Part shown: positions 53,307 to 64,000 of the stretch, one piece after another | How the letters are laid out: each line of letters starts with the position of its first letter | How positions within the stretch are numbered: the stretch's first letter is position 1 | Assembly (NCBI GenBank): GCA_001898385.1 | Contig: MKTT01000081.1 | Span: forward strand, 1-64,000 | Source: Planctomycetales bacterium 71-10 | GTDB lineage: Bacteria > Planctomycetota > Planctomycetia > Isosphaerales > Isosphaeraceae | Length of the DNA stretch: 64,000 bases | Direction: 5' to 3' | The notes under the pieces: model-generated | The model's input: only the letters and a program-made list of their open reading frames with translations | Told to the model about the DNA's origin: nothing | The model's database searches: none | Program-made: the position numbers and the translations under genes

Positions 53307-54080
53307 TCACCCCGGGGCCTCCTGCTGGGAGCCCTGCTCGGCCCTCAGGAGGCGGATCTGATCTCGAAGCCGCGCGGCCTCTTCGTAACTCTCACGCTCG
53401 ACGGCGAGTTGCAGTTCGTCCTCCAGCCGGGCGGCGGGGTCGGCGGGGGCCTCGCGCCCCAGGTCGCCGCGCCAGCGGAGGAGGAAGTTCAGCTCGGAGC
53501 AGTCCCCCTCGCGGTCGCCCTGCTGATATTCGCGGAGGAAGTCGCGGATGCGGCGGATCCCCTCATCGACCCGGGCGAGGGCCGCCCGGCGGTCGTCGCG
53601 GGCCATCTCCTTCAGCGCGAGGGCCCGCGCGTTCATCATCGTGACGTAGGGGCGATACTGGTCGAACTCGATCTTGTCACGGTTCCGCGCGGCGTGGCGG
53701 GAGACGAAGGCGAAGAGGCGCAGGTTCCGCTCGGTGTCGCGCGCCACCAGGTCGTAGAGCTGGAGGTGGAAGGCCGAGAGGTAGCGGTGGTAGTACTGGA
53801 GCCCCTCCCGCATCAGCGCGGCGCAATCGGCGGCGTCGACGACGAAGTCCTCGCCGGCGGCCAGGGCCTCGTCGCGGAGGGCTTCGTGATGGTCCAGCAG
53901 CGACTCGCGATCGTGGGGCCGGCGGCCGTCGGGACGGCCTTCGCACTCCATCTGGAGCACGCCCAGGTCGACGCGCATCTGGATCTTGTCGCGGCCGTCG
54001 TCGCCCGTGATGAGCCGCACCTGGAGGTCGTCGGGCTGGAAGTCCCAGCCCGCCAGGATGGCGCCGATGTCGAGACTCAA
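53307..54080 (-). CDS. UVR-domain protein
   Basis: A 257-residue soluble protein. The N-terminal half (LSLDIGAILAGWDFQPDDLQ, then RLITGDDGRDKIQMRVDLGV) is a conserved planctomycete module of unknown role. The middle is helical, and the last 40 residues are a UVR motif (LEDELQLAVERESYEEAARL, then RDQIRLLRAE), the helix pair by which UvrB/UvrC and McsA-type proteins bind partners. TTG 54080 is chosen for GGGAG nine bases upstream. Confidence 0.75.
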   Translation of the reverse strand: MSLDIGAILAGWDFQPDDLQVRLITGDDGRDKIQMRVDLGVLQMECEGRPDGRRPHDRESLLDHHEALRDEALAAGEDFVVDAADCAALMREGLQYYHRYLSAFHLQLYDLVARDTERNLRLFAFVSRHAARNRDKIEFDQYRPYVTMMNARALALKEMARDDRRAALARVDEGIRRIRDFLREYQQGDREGDCSELNFLLRWRGDLGREAPADPAARLEDELQLAVERESYEEAARLRDQIRLLRAEQGSQQEAPG

Positions 54081-54131
54081 TGGACCTACTCCCCCGATCC
54101 GCCCGCCGCCCCGCCCGGGCCGGCGCAAACG

Positions 54132-54174
54132 ATCGCCCGCGGGCCTCTCGGGACGCCGAGGGCCCGCGGGCGAT
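54132..54174 (-). terminator. Terminator of the DUF4912 gene
   Basis: ATCGCCCGCGGGCC (54132-54145) pairs with its exact inverse (54161-54174); reading the minus strand the hairpin is followed by GTTTGCG. It lies 30 bp past the DUF4912 stop. Confidence 0.6.
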
Positions 54175-54204
54175 GACATGATAACGAGGCGCCGCGGCCG
54201 ACGA

Positions 54205-55269
54205 TCACAGCTCGTTGCTGTCGTGGATCATCGGCTCCAGCTCCTTCGTGTTCCGCTCCACGGCCAGGACGATCGTCCGCTCCTCGACGCCGTCGGAACT
54301 GGCGGCGACGGCCGGGATGATCTGGCGGGAGTCCGGCAGGCGGAAGCGCACGGTGAAGGTGCCGTCGGGGCGGAGCTGGACCGGCTCCCCCTGGAGCGTC
54401 ACCTGGGCGTTGGGCTCGGTCGCCCCGTAGACGATCAGCTCGGCGTCGATCTCGAAGTGGAACCGACGCCCCAGCCCCGGCAGCGCCCCCAGCGATAGGT
54501 TCTGCATCGACAGGCTCGACAGCGGCCGCCGCAGCCGCTCGTCGAACAGGTCGTTGAGGTCGATCGACGCCGGCCGGGCCGCGTTGATCGTCGAGGGGTT
54601 CTGCACCCGCTCGAACTGCTGCTGCACGTTGCACCAGTTCTCGTCCAGCGCGTCGGTCACCCCGGCCTTGGGCGTCGTCACGATGTTCGACCGCGCCAGG
54701 ACGTAGAACTTCCCCCGACGCGACAAGTAGCCGACGTCCACCCGGTACGATCGCGGCGGCTTCGTCACGTCGATGTACCAGTTGTTCACCCCGCCGTGGA
54801 TCGGCACGTCGCGGACGTGACGCTCGGCGGCGTTGGTGGTGTCCTCGCTGGTGACGTCCATCACCCGCAGGATCGGCTGGGCGCTGTGCCATTCCTGGCC
54901 CAGCGCCGCCTGGGCGCGGGCCAGCGTCGTCCGGCTCAGCTCCCAGTGGGCGTGCAGCCAGTAGGGGTCGCGGGCCAGGACGATGATCCGATCCTTCTGC
55001 GAGGCGTGGTCGAGCGTGTGCGGGACCGCGATCGGCCGGACCGGGGCCTCGGGGGCCGGGGCCGGCGAGGCGGCCGGGCGCTTCACGTTCTTCGGGGCCC
55101 GGGGGGCGGGCCGTTCCTTCTTGGACCGAGGCGGCGTCGCCGATCGGCCGGACGACAGGGCCCGGATCAACTGGTCCTTCCGCATCGCGTGCCATCCCGC
55201 GATGCCCCGCTCCTTGGCCATCTGGGAGAGGTGCTTCTTGTTACAGTCCTTGAGCGCGTCGACGGTCAT
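54205..55269 (-). CDS. Rho N-terminal-like plus DUF4912 domain protein
   Basis: A 354-residue protein. Residues 1-40 (LSQMAKERGIAGWHAMRKDQ) form a Rho-N/SAP-like helical domain that often binds nucleic acid. A Pro/Lys-rich linker (45-80) is followed by DUF4912 (about 90-200; VLARDPYWLHAHWELSRTTL, YIDVTKPPRSYRVDVGY), and a C-terminal beta segment with the ELIVYGATEPNAQVTLQG pattern. Function unknown. ATG 55269 has GGAG nine bases upstream. A promoter and terminator-like hairpin lie between 55.45 and 55.64 kb, upstream. Confidence 0.82.
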   Translation of the reverse strand: MTVDALKDCNKKHLSQMAKERGIAGWHAMRKDQLIRALSSGRSATPPRSKKERPAPRAPKNVKRPAASPAPAPEAPVRPIAVPHTLDHASQKDRIIVLARDPYWLHAHWELSRTTLARAQAALGQEWHSAQPILRVMDVTSEDTTNAAERHVRDVPIHGGVNNWYIDVTKPPRSYRVDVGYLSRRGKFYVLARSNIVTTPKAGVTDALDENWCNVQQQFERVQNPSTINAARPASIDLNDLFDERLRRPLSSLSMQNLSLGALPGLGRRFHFEIDAELIVYGATEPNAQVTLQGEPVQLRPDGTFTVRFRLPDSRQIIPAVAASSDGVEERTIVLAVERNTKELEPMIHDSNEL

Positions 55270-55451
55270 GCGGGGCCACTCCAGCGCCGCGACGGCGGCG
55301 GACTGCCGCGCGGCGGACGACGGGTTGCGGGGTTCTTCCGTGAGTGGACCGATCCGGAAAACTCCCTGTGTCCCGGATGAAGCTGGTCGACGGCGAGCCC
55401 CGGAAGGGCCTGGTTCGACGCCGCGGCCGGATCGAGAAGGCGAGGAGGGCG

Positions 55452-55612
55452 AAAAAAAACGGCCGCCGACCCCAACCGGGTCGCGACCGTTCCGCCATCA
55501 TCCCGGACCGACTCGGCCTTGCCAGTGCGACGTCATCGCTATCCCCCTCAAGGTTGGGGCGGGAGCGCCGGCGTTCTTGCTTTCGCCGGCCATTTCGGGG
55601 CTCGCCGCCATC
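55452..55612 (-). ncRNA. Candidate small RNA or attenuated leader upstream of the DUF4912 gene
   Basis: A promoter at 55643-55615 (TTGACA, 17-bp spacer, GTATCC) is followed by about 160 nt ending in a near-perfect hairpin (ACGGTCGCGACCC, 55490-55478, with GGGTCGGCGGCCGT, 55472-55459) and then eight T residues. An inner stem GCCGGCG...CGCCGGC is also present. The DUF4912 gene lies 180 bp beyond the terminator. Either it is an independent sRNA, or the hairpin attenuates that gene. A 31-codon frame with no ribosome site lies within. Confidence 0.55.
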
Positions 55613-55614
55613 GG

Positions 55615-55643
55615 GGATACCACAATGACACAAAGACTGTCAA
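55615..55643 (-). promoter_or_regulatory. Promoter of the candidate small RNA
   Basis: Consensus TTGACA (55643-55638) and GTATCC (55620-55615) with a 17-bp spacer and TGTG just before the -10 (minus strand). The stretch 55644-55827 shows no gene. Confidence 0.6.
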
Positions 55644-55827
55644 TTCCGATTTAGGCCCGCGGACGCCCGGAATCCCGGCTGCAATGCCCAGGCAAGAGGC
55701 GATGTCCCCCGGCGGCCCCCCCGCCGCCTCCCCCCCTTGCAGGATGGCGATCGGCCCCCCTCATCGGCCCGTCCCCGTCGAGCGGACCGACTTCGTGAAA
55801 ATTTTCCCAAAGAGGGGCTCCAGGTTG

Positions 55828-55856
55828 TTGACAGGGAACGAGGGGGACTGCTTAAT
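55828..55856 (+). promoter_or_regulatory. Promoter of the ATP synthase operon
   Basis: TTGACA (55828-55833) and CTTAAT (55851-55856), 17-bp spacer. A start near 55863 gives a leader of about 125 nt before the atpZ TTG. The ATG at 55855 overlaps the -10, so it cannot be the start codon if this promoter is used. Confidence 0.6.
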
Positions 55857-55986
55857 GGTACGGGCGTGCGACGCACCGTCCCCAGCGACGGCCTCGGGCC
55901 ATCCCCGCGACGGATCCGCCGGCCCGACCGCCCTGGGGCCCCTGGATTCGTCCGGAACCCGAGCCGGCGACGCCGGGAGGTGGGCC

Positions 55987-56256
55987 TTGCCCCGCGACCG
56001 AGACACCCGTTCGGCGGCCTCAGCCGGCTTCGAATGGGGGACGCGAGTCACCAGCATCGGCCTGGAGTTCGCCGTGCCCGCCGCCCTGGGCCACGGCCTC
56101 GACCGATGGCTGGGGACGGGCCCGTGGTTCGCCGTCGCCGGGGCCCTCCTCGGGATGGCGGTCGGCATGCTCCACGTCTTCCGACTCCCCGCCGAGATCG
56201 CCCGCGATGCGGAGCGCCGCCGGGCCCGGGACGGGACGGATCGCGACGAAGGTTGA
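55987..56256 (+). CDS. atpZ: F0F1 ATP synthase accessory protein AtpZ/AtpI-like
   Basis: An 89-residue membrane protein with two helices: [20 protein letters not shown] and WFAVAGALLGMAVGMLHVF. AtpI/AtpZ proteins help assemble the c-ring or import Mg2+/Ca2+. TTG 55987 follows GGGAGG by six bases and gives the family's usual length; the longer frame from ATG 55855 adds a low-complexity, non-homologous 44 residues and overlaps the promoter. It heads the operon, 53 bp before atpB. Confidence 0.8.
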   Translation: MPRDRDTRSAASAGFEWGTRVTSIGLEFAVPAALGHGLDRWLGTGPWFAVAGALLGMAVGMLHVFRLPAEIARDAERRRARDGTDRDEG

Positions 56257-56309
56257 ACGACGCAGGTTCTCCGCCGAGGCGGATCCCCGATCGAGAAAAT
56301 ACCCCGCAC

Positions 56310-57113
56310 ATGGCAGCCCACAGCCCCCTCGACCACGTCGTCGACCACCCCACCCTCGAATTCCCCTGGTGGACCGGCCCGTCCTACCAGAAGGTGATCG
56401 AACTGCCGGCCCCCTTCACCCGTTTCATGGTGATGGAGGCGGTCGCCGCCCTGCTGATGCTCGCGATCCTGGTCCCGGTGGTCAAGCACATCCGGCGCCA
56501 TCCGGTGAGCAAGGGGGGCTTCTTCAACGCCTTCGAGGCGATCCTCCTGTTCATCCGCGACGACATCGCCCGGCCCGCGATCGGCGGCCACGGGGCGGAC
56601 AAGTTCCTGCCCTACCTCTGGACGGTCTTCTTCTTCGTGCTGTTCAACAACCTGCTGGGGATGATCCCCGGGTTCGCGTCGGCGACGGGGAACATCAACG
56701 TCACCGGCGTCCTGGCGGTCTCCACGCTGGCGGTGGTGGTGGGCGCGGGGGTGAAGGAGTACGGCGTCAAGAAGTTCTTCACGAACCTGGTGCCGCACGT
56801 CGACGTCCCCTGGCCGCTGAACTACGCCTTCTGGCCCCTGATGTTCGTGATCGAGCTGGTGGGGCTGCTGATCAAGCACCTGGTCCTGGCCGTCCGGCTC
56901 TTCGCCAACATGTTCGCCGGCCACGTCGTCCTGGCGGTGATCCTGGGGTTCATCCTGGCCGCGCAGGGTTGGCTGTTCTGGGTCGTGATGCCGGCGAGCA
57001 TCGCCGGCGTCGTGGCGCTCAGCCTCCTGGAGCTGTTCGTGGCGTTCCTCCAGGCGTACATCTTCACGTTCCTCTCGGCGCTGTTCATCGGGGCGTCGGT
57101 GCACCCGCACTGA
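56310..57113 (+). CDS. atpB: ATP synthase subunit a
   Basis: A 267-residue membrane subunit that forms the proton path beside the c-ring. The essential Arg lies in VLAVRLFANMFAGHVVL, and FFFVLFNNLLGMIPGF and the C-terminal LELFVAFLQAYIFTFLSALF are intact. The start ATG 56310 has only a weak ribosome site (GAGAAAAT). A strong hairpin separates it from atpE. Confidence 0.96.
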   Translation: MAAHSPLDHVVDHPTLEFPWWTGPSYQKVIELPAPFTRFMVMEAVAALLMLAILVPVVKHIRRHPVSKGGFFNAFEAILLFIRDDIARPAIGGHGADKFLPYLWTVFFFVLFNNLLGMIPGFASATGNINVTGVLAVSTLAVVVGAGVKEYGVKKFFTNLVPHVDVPWPLNYAFWPLMFVIELVGLLIKHLVLAVRLFANMFAGHVVLAVILGFILAAQGWLFWVVMPASIAGVVALSLLELFVAFLQAYIFTFLSALFIGASVHPH

Positions 57114-57205
57114 CCCCGGCCCGCCGAGGGGGCCCGCCCCGGGCGCGTCGCGGACGCCCGGCGGGGCCGAGATCGATCGATCCGCGACGGTCCGCCGAGA
57201 TCCAG

Positions 57206-57238
57206 GCCGGCGCGGGGCCCCGAAGGCCCCGCGCCGGC
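57206..57238 (+). other. Intercistronic hairpin between atpB and atpE
   Basis: A 14-bp perfect stem (57206-57219 with 57225-57238) has a 5-nt loop. No T tract follows, so it is more likely an RNA stability or processing element than a terminator. It precedes the gene whose product is needed in the most copies. Confidence 0.6.
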
Positions 57239-57281
57239 CACGCATCCCGCAGTCGTCAACAACCAGTCTCCCGAGGGTTCG

Positions 57282-57581
57282 ATGAAGCTCATCAAGTCCG
57301 CCGTCTTCGCGTTCGCCCTGCTGTTCGTCACCCAGGGGGCCGCCTCCGCCCAGACCGCCGAGGTCGTGAACCAGGCCGCATCCGTCGACTACCGGCCGAT
57401 CGGCGCCGGCCTCATCATCATCGGCGCCGGCCTGGGCATCGGCCTGCTGGCCAAGAGCGCGGTCGAGAGCATGGCCCGCCAGCCGGAGATCGCCGGCAAC
57501 ATCCAGGGCGCCATGATCATCGCGGCGGCCCTGATCGAAGGCGCCACGTTCTTCGCGCTGCTGCTCCAGCTCATCGCCTGA
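57282..57581 (+). CDS. atpE: ATP synthase subunit c with N-terminal extension
   Basis: A 99-residue proteolipid. The hairpin of two helices is at about 40-98, with the ion-binding Glu in AALIEGATFFALL. Residues around the site (EG, not ES/ET with an upstream Gln) point to protons rather than sodium. The first 24 residues (MKLIKSAVFAFALLFVTQGA, then ASAQ) look like a cleavable signal peptide, which ordinary c subunits lack. GAGGG lies six bases before ATG 57282. Confidence 0.95.
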   Translation: MKLIKSAVFAFALLFVTQGAASAQTAEVVNQAASVDYRPIGAGLIIIGAGLGIGLLAKSAVESMARQPEIAGNIQGAMIIAAALIEGATFFALLLQLIA

Positions 57582-57616
57582 GCCCGGGACCGGCACCGGC
57601 GGAACGAACCGAACCG

Positions 57617-57656
57617 GCCCGGCCGACGCGCCCCCGCCCGGGGGGCGCGGCCGGGC
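57617..57656 (+). other. Intercistronic hairpin between atpE and atpF
   Basis: GCCCGGC and CGCGCCCCC (57617-57635) pair with GGGGGCGCG and GCCGGGC (57641-57656), with a 3-nt bulge. No T tract follows. A second strong structure bordering atpE. Confidence 0.55.
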
Positions 57657-57730
57657 GTCGTCTTCGCGACCCCGACCGTCCCGCGCCCGACCCGATCCCG
57701 CCCGTTCGTCAGCCCGCGAGAACCAATCCC

Positions 57731-58435
57731 ATGCTCCGCTTCCTGAAGTCCGCCCTCGGGTCCGGGCTCGTCGCGACGGCCGCGCTGCTGGCCACGGCCC
57801 GGGCCGTGGCCGAGGAGCCCCCCGCCGCCCACGCGGCGCCCGCGACCCACGCCGCCCCGGCGGCCCCGGCCCCGGCCCACGCCGACGCGGCCCACCCGGC
57901 GGAAGGCGGGGCCCACGGCGAGGCCAAGGCCAACCCGATGGAGCCCCAGGCCGGCCTGGCGATCTGGACGGTCGCCGTCTTCGCCTTCCTGCTGGTCGTC
58001 CTCGGCAAGTACGCCTGGAAGCCCCTGGTCGAGGCGCTCCACCACCGCGAGGAGCACCTGGAGCACACCCTGCTCCAGACCGAGAAGGCCCGCAACGACG
58101 CCGAGGCCCTGCTCGCCGAGCACCGTCGGCTCATGGCCGAGGCCGACGACAGGGCCCGCGACCTGCTCTACCAGGCCCAGCGCAAGGCCGAGGCCCGCTC
58201 GACCGAGCTGATCCGCCAGGCCCAGACCGAGGCCGAGGCCGCCCGCGACCGCGCCCAGCGCGAGATCGCCACGGCCCGCGACCAGGCCCTCGCCGAGATC
58301 TGGACCCGGACCGCCGACGTCGCCGTCTCGGTGGCGGGCAAGGTCCTGGCCAAGGACCTGGGCGACGACGACCGCCGCCGCCTGCTCGACGACGCCATCC
58401 GCTCGCTCCCCGAGTCCGGAGGCGCGAAGGCATGA
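57731..58435 (+). CDS. atpF: ATP synthase subunit b with exported N-terminal extension
   Basis: A 234-residue stator subunit. Residues 78-95 are the membrane anchor (GLAIWTVAVFAFLLVVLGKY), followed by a long charged coiled-coil (HHREEHLEHTLLQTEKARND onward). Before the anchor there is a signal peptide (about 1-27) and an Ala/Pro/His-rich segment of about 45 residues that would lie outside the membrane; ordinary b subunits start directly with the anchor. The stop overlaps the atpH start as ATGA (58432-58435). Confidence 0.93.
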   Translation: MLRFLKSALGSGLVATAALLATARAVAEEPPAAHAAPATHAAPAAPAPAHADAAHPAEGGAHGEAKANPMEPQAGLAIWTVAVFAFLLVVLGKYAWKPLVEALHHREEHLEHTLLQTEKARNDAEALLAEHRRLMAEADDRARDLLYQAQRKAEARSTELIRQAQTEAEAARDRAQREIATARDQALAEIWTRTADVAVSVAGKVLAKDLGDDDRRRLLDDAIRSLPESGGAKA

Positions 58436-59023
58436 CGACCCAGGCCCCCGCCGAGCGGCCCCGCCGGCCCCTCTCCGACGACGAGGCCGAGGCCGCCCGG
58501 TCCTACGCCGCCGCCCTCCTCGACGCCGCCGGGGGGGACGACGCGGTCGCCGCCGCGCTCGACGACCTGGACGCCTTCCGGGACGAGGTCCTGGAGGCCC
58601 ACCCCCGGTTCGCCGCCCTGCTCGACGCCCCCCGCGTCCCGGCCGCCGACAAGGACCGGATGCTGACGTCGCTGCTGGACGGTCGGGTCGCCGACGTCGC
58701 CCTCCGCTTCCTCCGCGTCCTCAACCGCCACGGCCGCCTCGGCCTGGCCGCCGCCGTCGCCGAGGAGGCCCGCCGCCAGTGGGACCGCCGCCGCGGCCTG
58801 GTCGCCGTGAAGGTCCGGTCCGCCGCCCCGCTCGACGAGACCCAGGCGGAGGCCCTCCGGAAGAAGCTCGCCGGGCTGACCCCGGGGACCCCCGTCCTCC
58901 AGGTCACGACCGACCCCGACCTCATCGGCGGCCTCGTCGTCCAGATCGGCGACGAGGTCTTCGACGCCTCGGTGCGCAACCGTCTTGAACAGATACGCCA
59001 GCGGCTGATCCAAGGGAAGACGC

Positions 59024-60727
<1,704 letters not shown>

Positions 60728-60747
60728 CGCCCGAGACGAACGAGCCC

Positions 60748-60785
60748 GCCGACGCCGCCCGGCCCCCCCGCCGGGCGGCGTCGGC
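60748..60785 (+). other. Intercistronic hairpin between atpA and atpG
   Basis: A 16-bp perfect stem (60748-60763 with 60770-60785) has a 6-nt C loop. No T tract follows. The third strong structure within the atp operon. Confidence 0.6.
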
Positions 60786-60819
60786 CCCGTCGACCGACCG
60801 AAATTCGAGAGACCCCACG

Positions 60820-61734
60820 ATGGCCAAGGCCCGCGCGATCATCAAACGCCGCAAGGCGGTCGACAACATCCGCAAGATCACCCGGACGATGGAGCTGATC
60901 GCCACCGCCCGGTTCCGCAAGGCGATGGACCGGGCCGTCGAGGCCGAGGCCTACACCCGCAAGATCGCCGAGATGGCGTCCGACCTCGGCGGGTCGTCCC
61001 CCTCCACCCTCCACCCGCTCTACGAGAAGCGCGAGCCCGCCGCGAACGCCCTGCTGCTGGTCCTGACCAGCAACCGCGGCCTCGCCGGCGGCTACAACGG
61101 CAACGTCCTCCGCGCCGCGATCCGCGACTACCAGGACCTCCAGGCCGAGGGCTCGCAGGTCGCCGTCGAGGTCTCCGGCAAGCGCGGGCAGAACTTCCTG
61201 AAATACCGCAAGATCCCGGTCTCGGCCAACTACGGCCACTTCGAGGACAAGCCGGCCTTCCACGAGGTCGAGGTCCTGGCCGACCGCTACATGCGGCTGT
61301 TCCTGGAAGGGAAGATCGACCGCCTGGACGTCGCCTACACCCGGTTCATCAACACGGCGAAGCAGGAGGCCGTCGTCCGGACCCTGCTGCCGATCCCGAC
61401 CGACGACCCCGACGCGGCCCCGAAGGCGGCCGAGGCCAAGGCCGCCCCCGCCGCGGCCGGCGCCGGCCGGGAGAAGGCCGAGTACGAGTTCCTCCCGGAC
61501 GCCGAGGGGATCCTCCAGGAGCTGGTGCCGGTCTCGTTCAAGGCCCGGCTGTTCAAGTGCTTCCTCGACGCCGCCGTGAGCGAGCAGATCGCCCGCATGG
61601 TGGCCATGAAGGGGGCGTCGCAGAACGCCGACGAGCTGTCCAAGAACCTGACCCGCCAGTACAACCGGGCCCGCCAGTCCCAGATCACGGGCGACCTGGC
61701 CGACATCGTCGGCGCCGCCATCGCCCTCGAATGA
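60820..61734 (+). CDS. atpG: ATP synthase subunit gamma
   Basis: A 304-residue rotor subunit. The N-terminal (KAVDNIRKITRTMELIATAR) and C-terminal (NLTRQYNRARQSQITGDLAD) helices of the shaft are intact, and TSNRGLAGGYNGNV is conserved. An Ala/Pro-rich insertion at about 200-222 (AAPKAAEAKAAPAAAGAG) is unusual. ATG 60820 has GAGAGACC upstream. Confidence 0.95.
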   Translation: MAKARAIIKRRKAVDNIRKITRTMELIATARFRKAMDRAVEAEAYTRKIAEMASDLGGSSPSTLHPLYEKREPAANALLLVLTSNRGLAGGYNGNVLRAAIRDYQDLQAEGSQVAVEVSGKRGQNFLKYRKIPVSANYGHFEDKPAFHEVEVLADRYMRLFLEGKIDRLDVAYTRFINTAKQEAVVRTLLPIPTDDPDAAPKAAEAKAAPAAAGAGREKAEYEFLPDAEGILQELVPVSFKARLFKCFLDAAVSEQIARMVAMKGASQNADELSKNLTRQYNRARQSQITGDLADIVGAAIALE

Positions 61735-61779
61735 CCGCCGAACCGTCCGCCCCGCGAACATCCGAATACATCTGAATGA

Positions 61780-63261
<1,482 letters not shown>

Positions 63262-63295
63262 CCGCAACCGAAGCCCGACAGGGAGCCCCCATCCC

Positions 63296-63742
63296 ATGGC
63301 CGACGCCATCCCCGCCGCCGAGCACGGCGCGACGACCCCCGCCGGGTCGAAGCTCCTCCAGTGCCAGGTGGTCACCCCCGAGAAGACCGCCTTCGCCAAG
63401 ACCGTGGACTTCGTCGCCCTGCCGCTGTTCGACGGCGAGCTGGGCGTCCTCCCCGGCCGCGCCCCCCTGCTCGGCCGGCTCGGCTACGGGGAGCTGCGGA
63501 TCAAGGTCGGCGGCGCCACCGAGTCGTACTTCGTCGACGGCGGCTTCGCCCAGGTCCGCGACGACGTCGTCACCGTCCTGACCTCCCGCGCCATCCCGGC
63601 CGACAAGATCGAGATGAACGGCTCCGCCGCGAAGCTCGACGAGGCCCTCAAGGTCAAGGCCGTCACCGAGTCCGAGGTCGAGGAGAAGGAGAAGGCCGTC
63701 GCCCGCCTCCGCGCCATGACCCACGTCAGCCGCAAGGCCTGA
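63296..63742 (+). CDS. atpC: ATP synthase subunit epsilon
   Basis: A 148-residue subunit. The N-terminal beta sandwich (LQCVVTPEKTAF-like start; VALPLFDGELGVLPGRAPLL) and short C-terminal helices are present, with an Ala-rich N-terminal extension of about 18 residues. The family protein couples catalysis to rotation and can inhibit hydrolysis. It ends the operon; a strong terminator follows. Confidence 0.95.
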   Translation: MADAIPAAEHGATTPAGSKLLQCQVVTPEKTAFAKTVDFVALPLFDGELGVLPGRAPLLGRLGYGELRIKVGGATESYFVDGGFAQVRDDVVTVLTSRAIPADKIEMNGSAAKLDEALKVKAVTESEVEEKEKAVARLRAMTHVSRKA

Positions 63743-63767
63743 CCGCCGCCCCCGCCAGACTCCACCC

Positions 63768-63810
63768 GGGACCGGACGAACGCTCGGCCGTTTCGTCCGG
63801 TCCCGATTTT
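63768..63810 (+). terminator. Terminator of the ATP synthase operon
   Basis: GGGACCGGACGAA (63768-63780) pairs perfectly with its inverse (63792-63804); the stem is followed by GATTTTG and then CTTTA. 25 bp after the atpC stop. Confidence 0.85.
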
Positions 63811-63864
63811 GCTTTACCATCTTATCTCATCAAGTCCCCGCCCCCGCCCCCCCCGAGCCCCGCC

Positions 63865-64000
63865 ATGACCGACCACGACCACGACCACGACCACGACCCG
63901 AACCACGAGCATGACGACGCCTGCGGATGCGGCCACGACCACGGCGACGACGACATGGTCGAGATCGTCTACACCGCCCGCGAGGACGTCCTCGAAGCCG
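63865..64000 (+). CDS. His/Asp-rich protein, partial at window end
   Basis: ATG 63865 opens a frame that runs off the window after 45 residues. It begins MTDHDHDHDHDPNHEHDDAC, then GCGHDHGDDD, a His/Asp/Cys cluster of the sort that binds Ni, Zn or Co, followed by VEIVYTAREDVLEA. No family can be named from this part. A G-poor ribosome site precedes the start. Confidence 0.6.
   Translation, partial: MTDHDHDHDHDPNHEHDDACGCGHDHGDDDMVEIVYTAREDVLEA

Noticed and set aside
55855-55986. ATG 55855 as the atpZ start
   Set aside because: It overlaps the -10 of a consensus promoter, and the extra 44 residues are unlike the family. TTG 55987 has a better ribosome site.

Overview
The window looks like chromosomal DNA of a planctomycete, most probably an Isosphaeraceae-type organism (inference). 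The grounds are very high G+C, a DUF1559 prepilin-like protein with the hallmark planctomycete N-terminus, a PEP-CTERM protein, many exported proteins found mainly in planctomycetes, and frequent GTG and TTG starts behind GGAGG-type ribosome sites. No tRNA, rRNA or CRISPR array was seen.

Layout. 0-5.6 kb: a PEP-CTERM protein; a large exported protein split by an A9 run that looks like a -1 frameshift site; then an AT-richer patch with an IS66-type transposase remnant, a small gene between inverted repeats and a 68-bp palindromic element. 5.6-15.5 kb: a sigma-54 response regulator, a divergent exported protein, then an M28 peptidase coupled by ATGA overlaps to an ABC binding protein and an unusual ABC ATPase, with the permease beyond a reverse-strand oxidoreductase gene. 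15.5-25.9 kb: carA, purA, then uppS-cdsA-phoH-(51-aa ORF)-pgpH-ybeY-CNNM, covering envelope precursor synthesis and RNA/c-di-AMP housekeeping. 25.9-33.9 kb: two giant hairpins, a PSMA-like M28 peptidase, an ECF sigma factor with a VWA protein whose N-terminus resembles an anti-sigma factor, a DUF3885 gene and an exported protein.

34-38.9 kb (minus strand): recO, a BamD-like lipoprotein, an LptE-like lipoprotein, folP and proA in tight succession. 39-41.6 kb: a BlaI/M56 pair with a clear promoter-operator. 41.7-50.9 kb: membrane protein, small lipoprotein, DUF1559 protein, APC transporter, sugar-nucleotide-type reductase, ParB-like protein, an Imm21 immunity gene, hemW, a NifU-type protein and an RRM protein with a long leader. 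51-55.6 kb: a PmoA-like protein, 5-formyl-THF cyclo-ligase behind a structured RNA, a UVR-domain protein, and a DUF4912 protein behind a promoter-terminator pair.

55.8-63.8 kb: a complete F0F1 ATP synthase operon (atpZ-B-E-F-H-A-G-D-C) with its own promoter, three strong intercistronic hairpins and a closing terminator. The window ends in the start of a His/Asp-rich protein.

Features with the best chance of being undescribed are the A9 frameshift gene, the two promoter-plus-terminator RNA loci (53.0-53.2 kb and 55.45-55.64 kb), the inverted-repeat-flanked AT-rich gene, and the ABC ATPase that lacks the usual Q-loop and H-loop residues.
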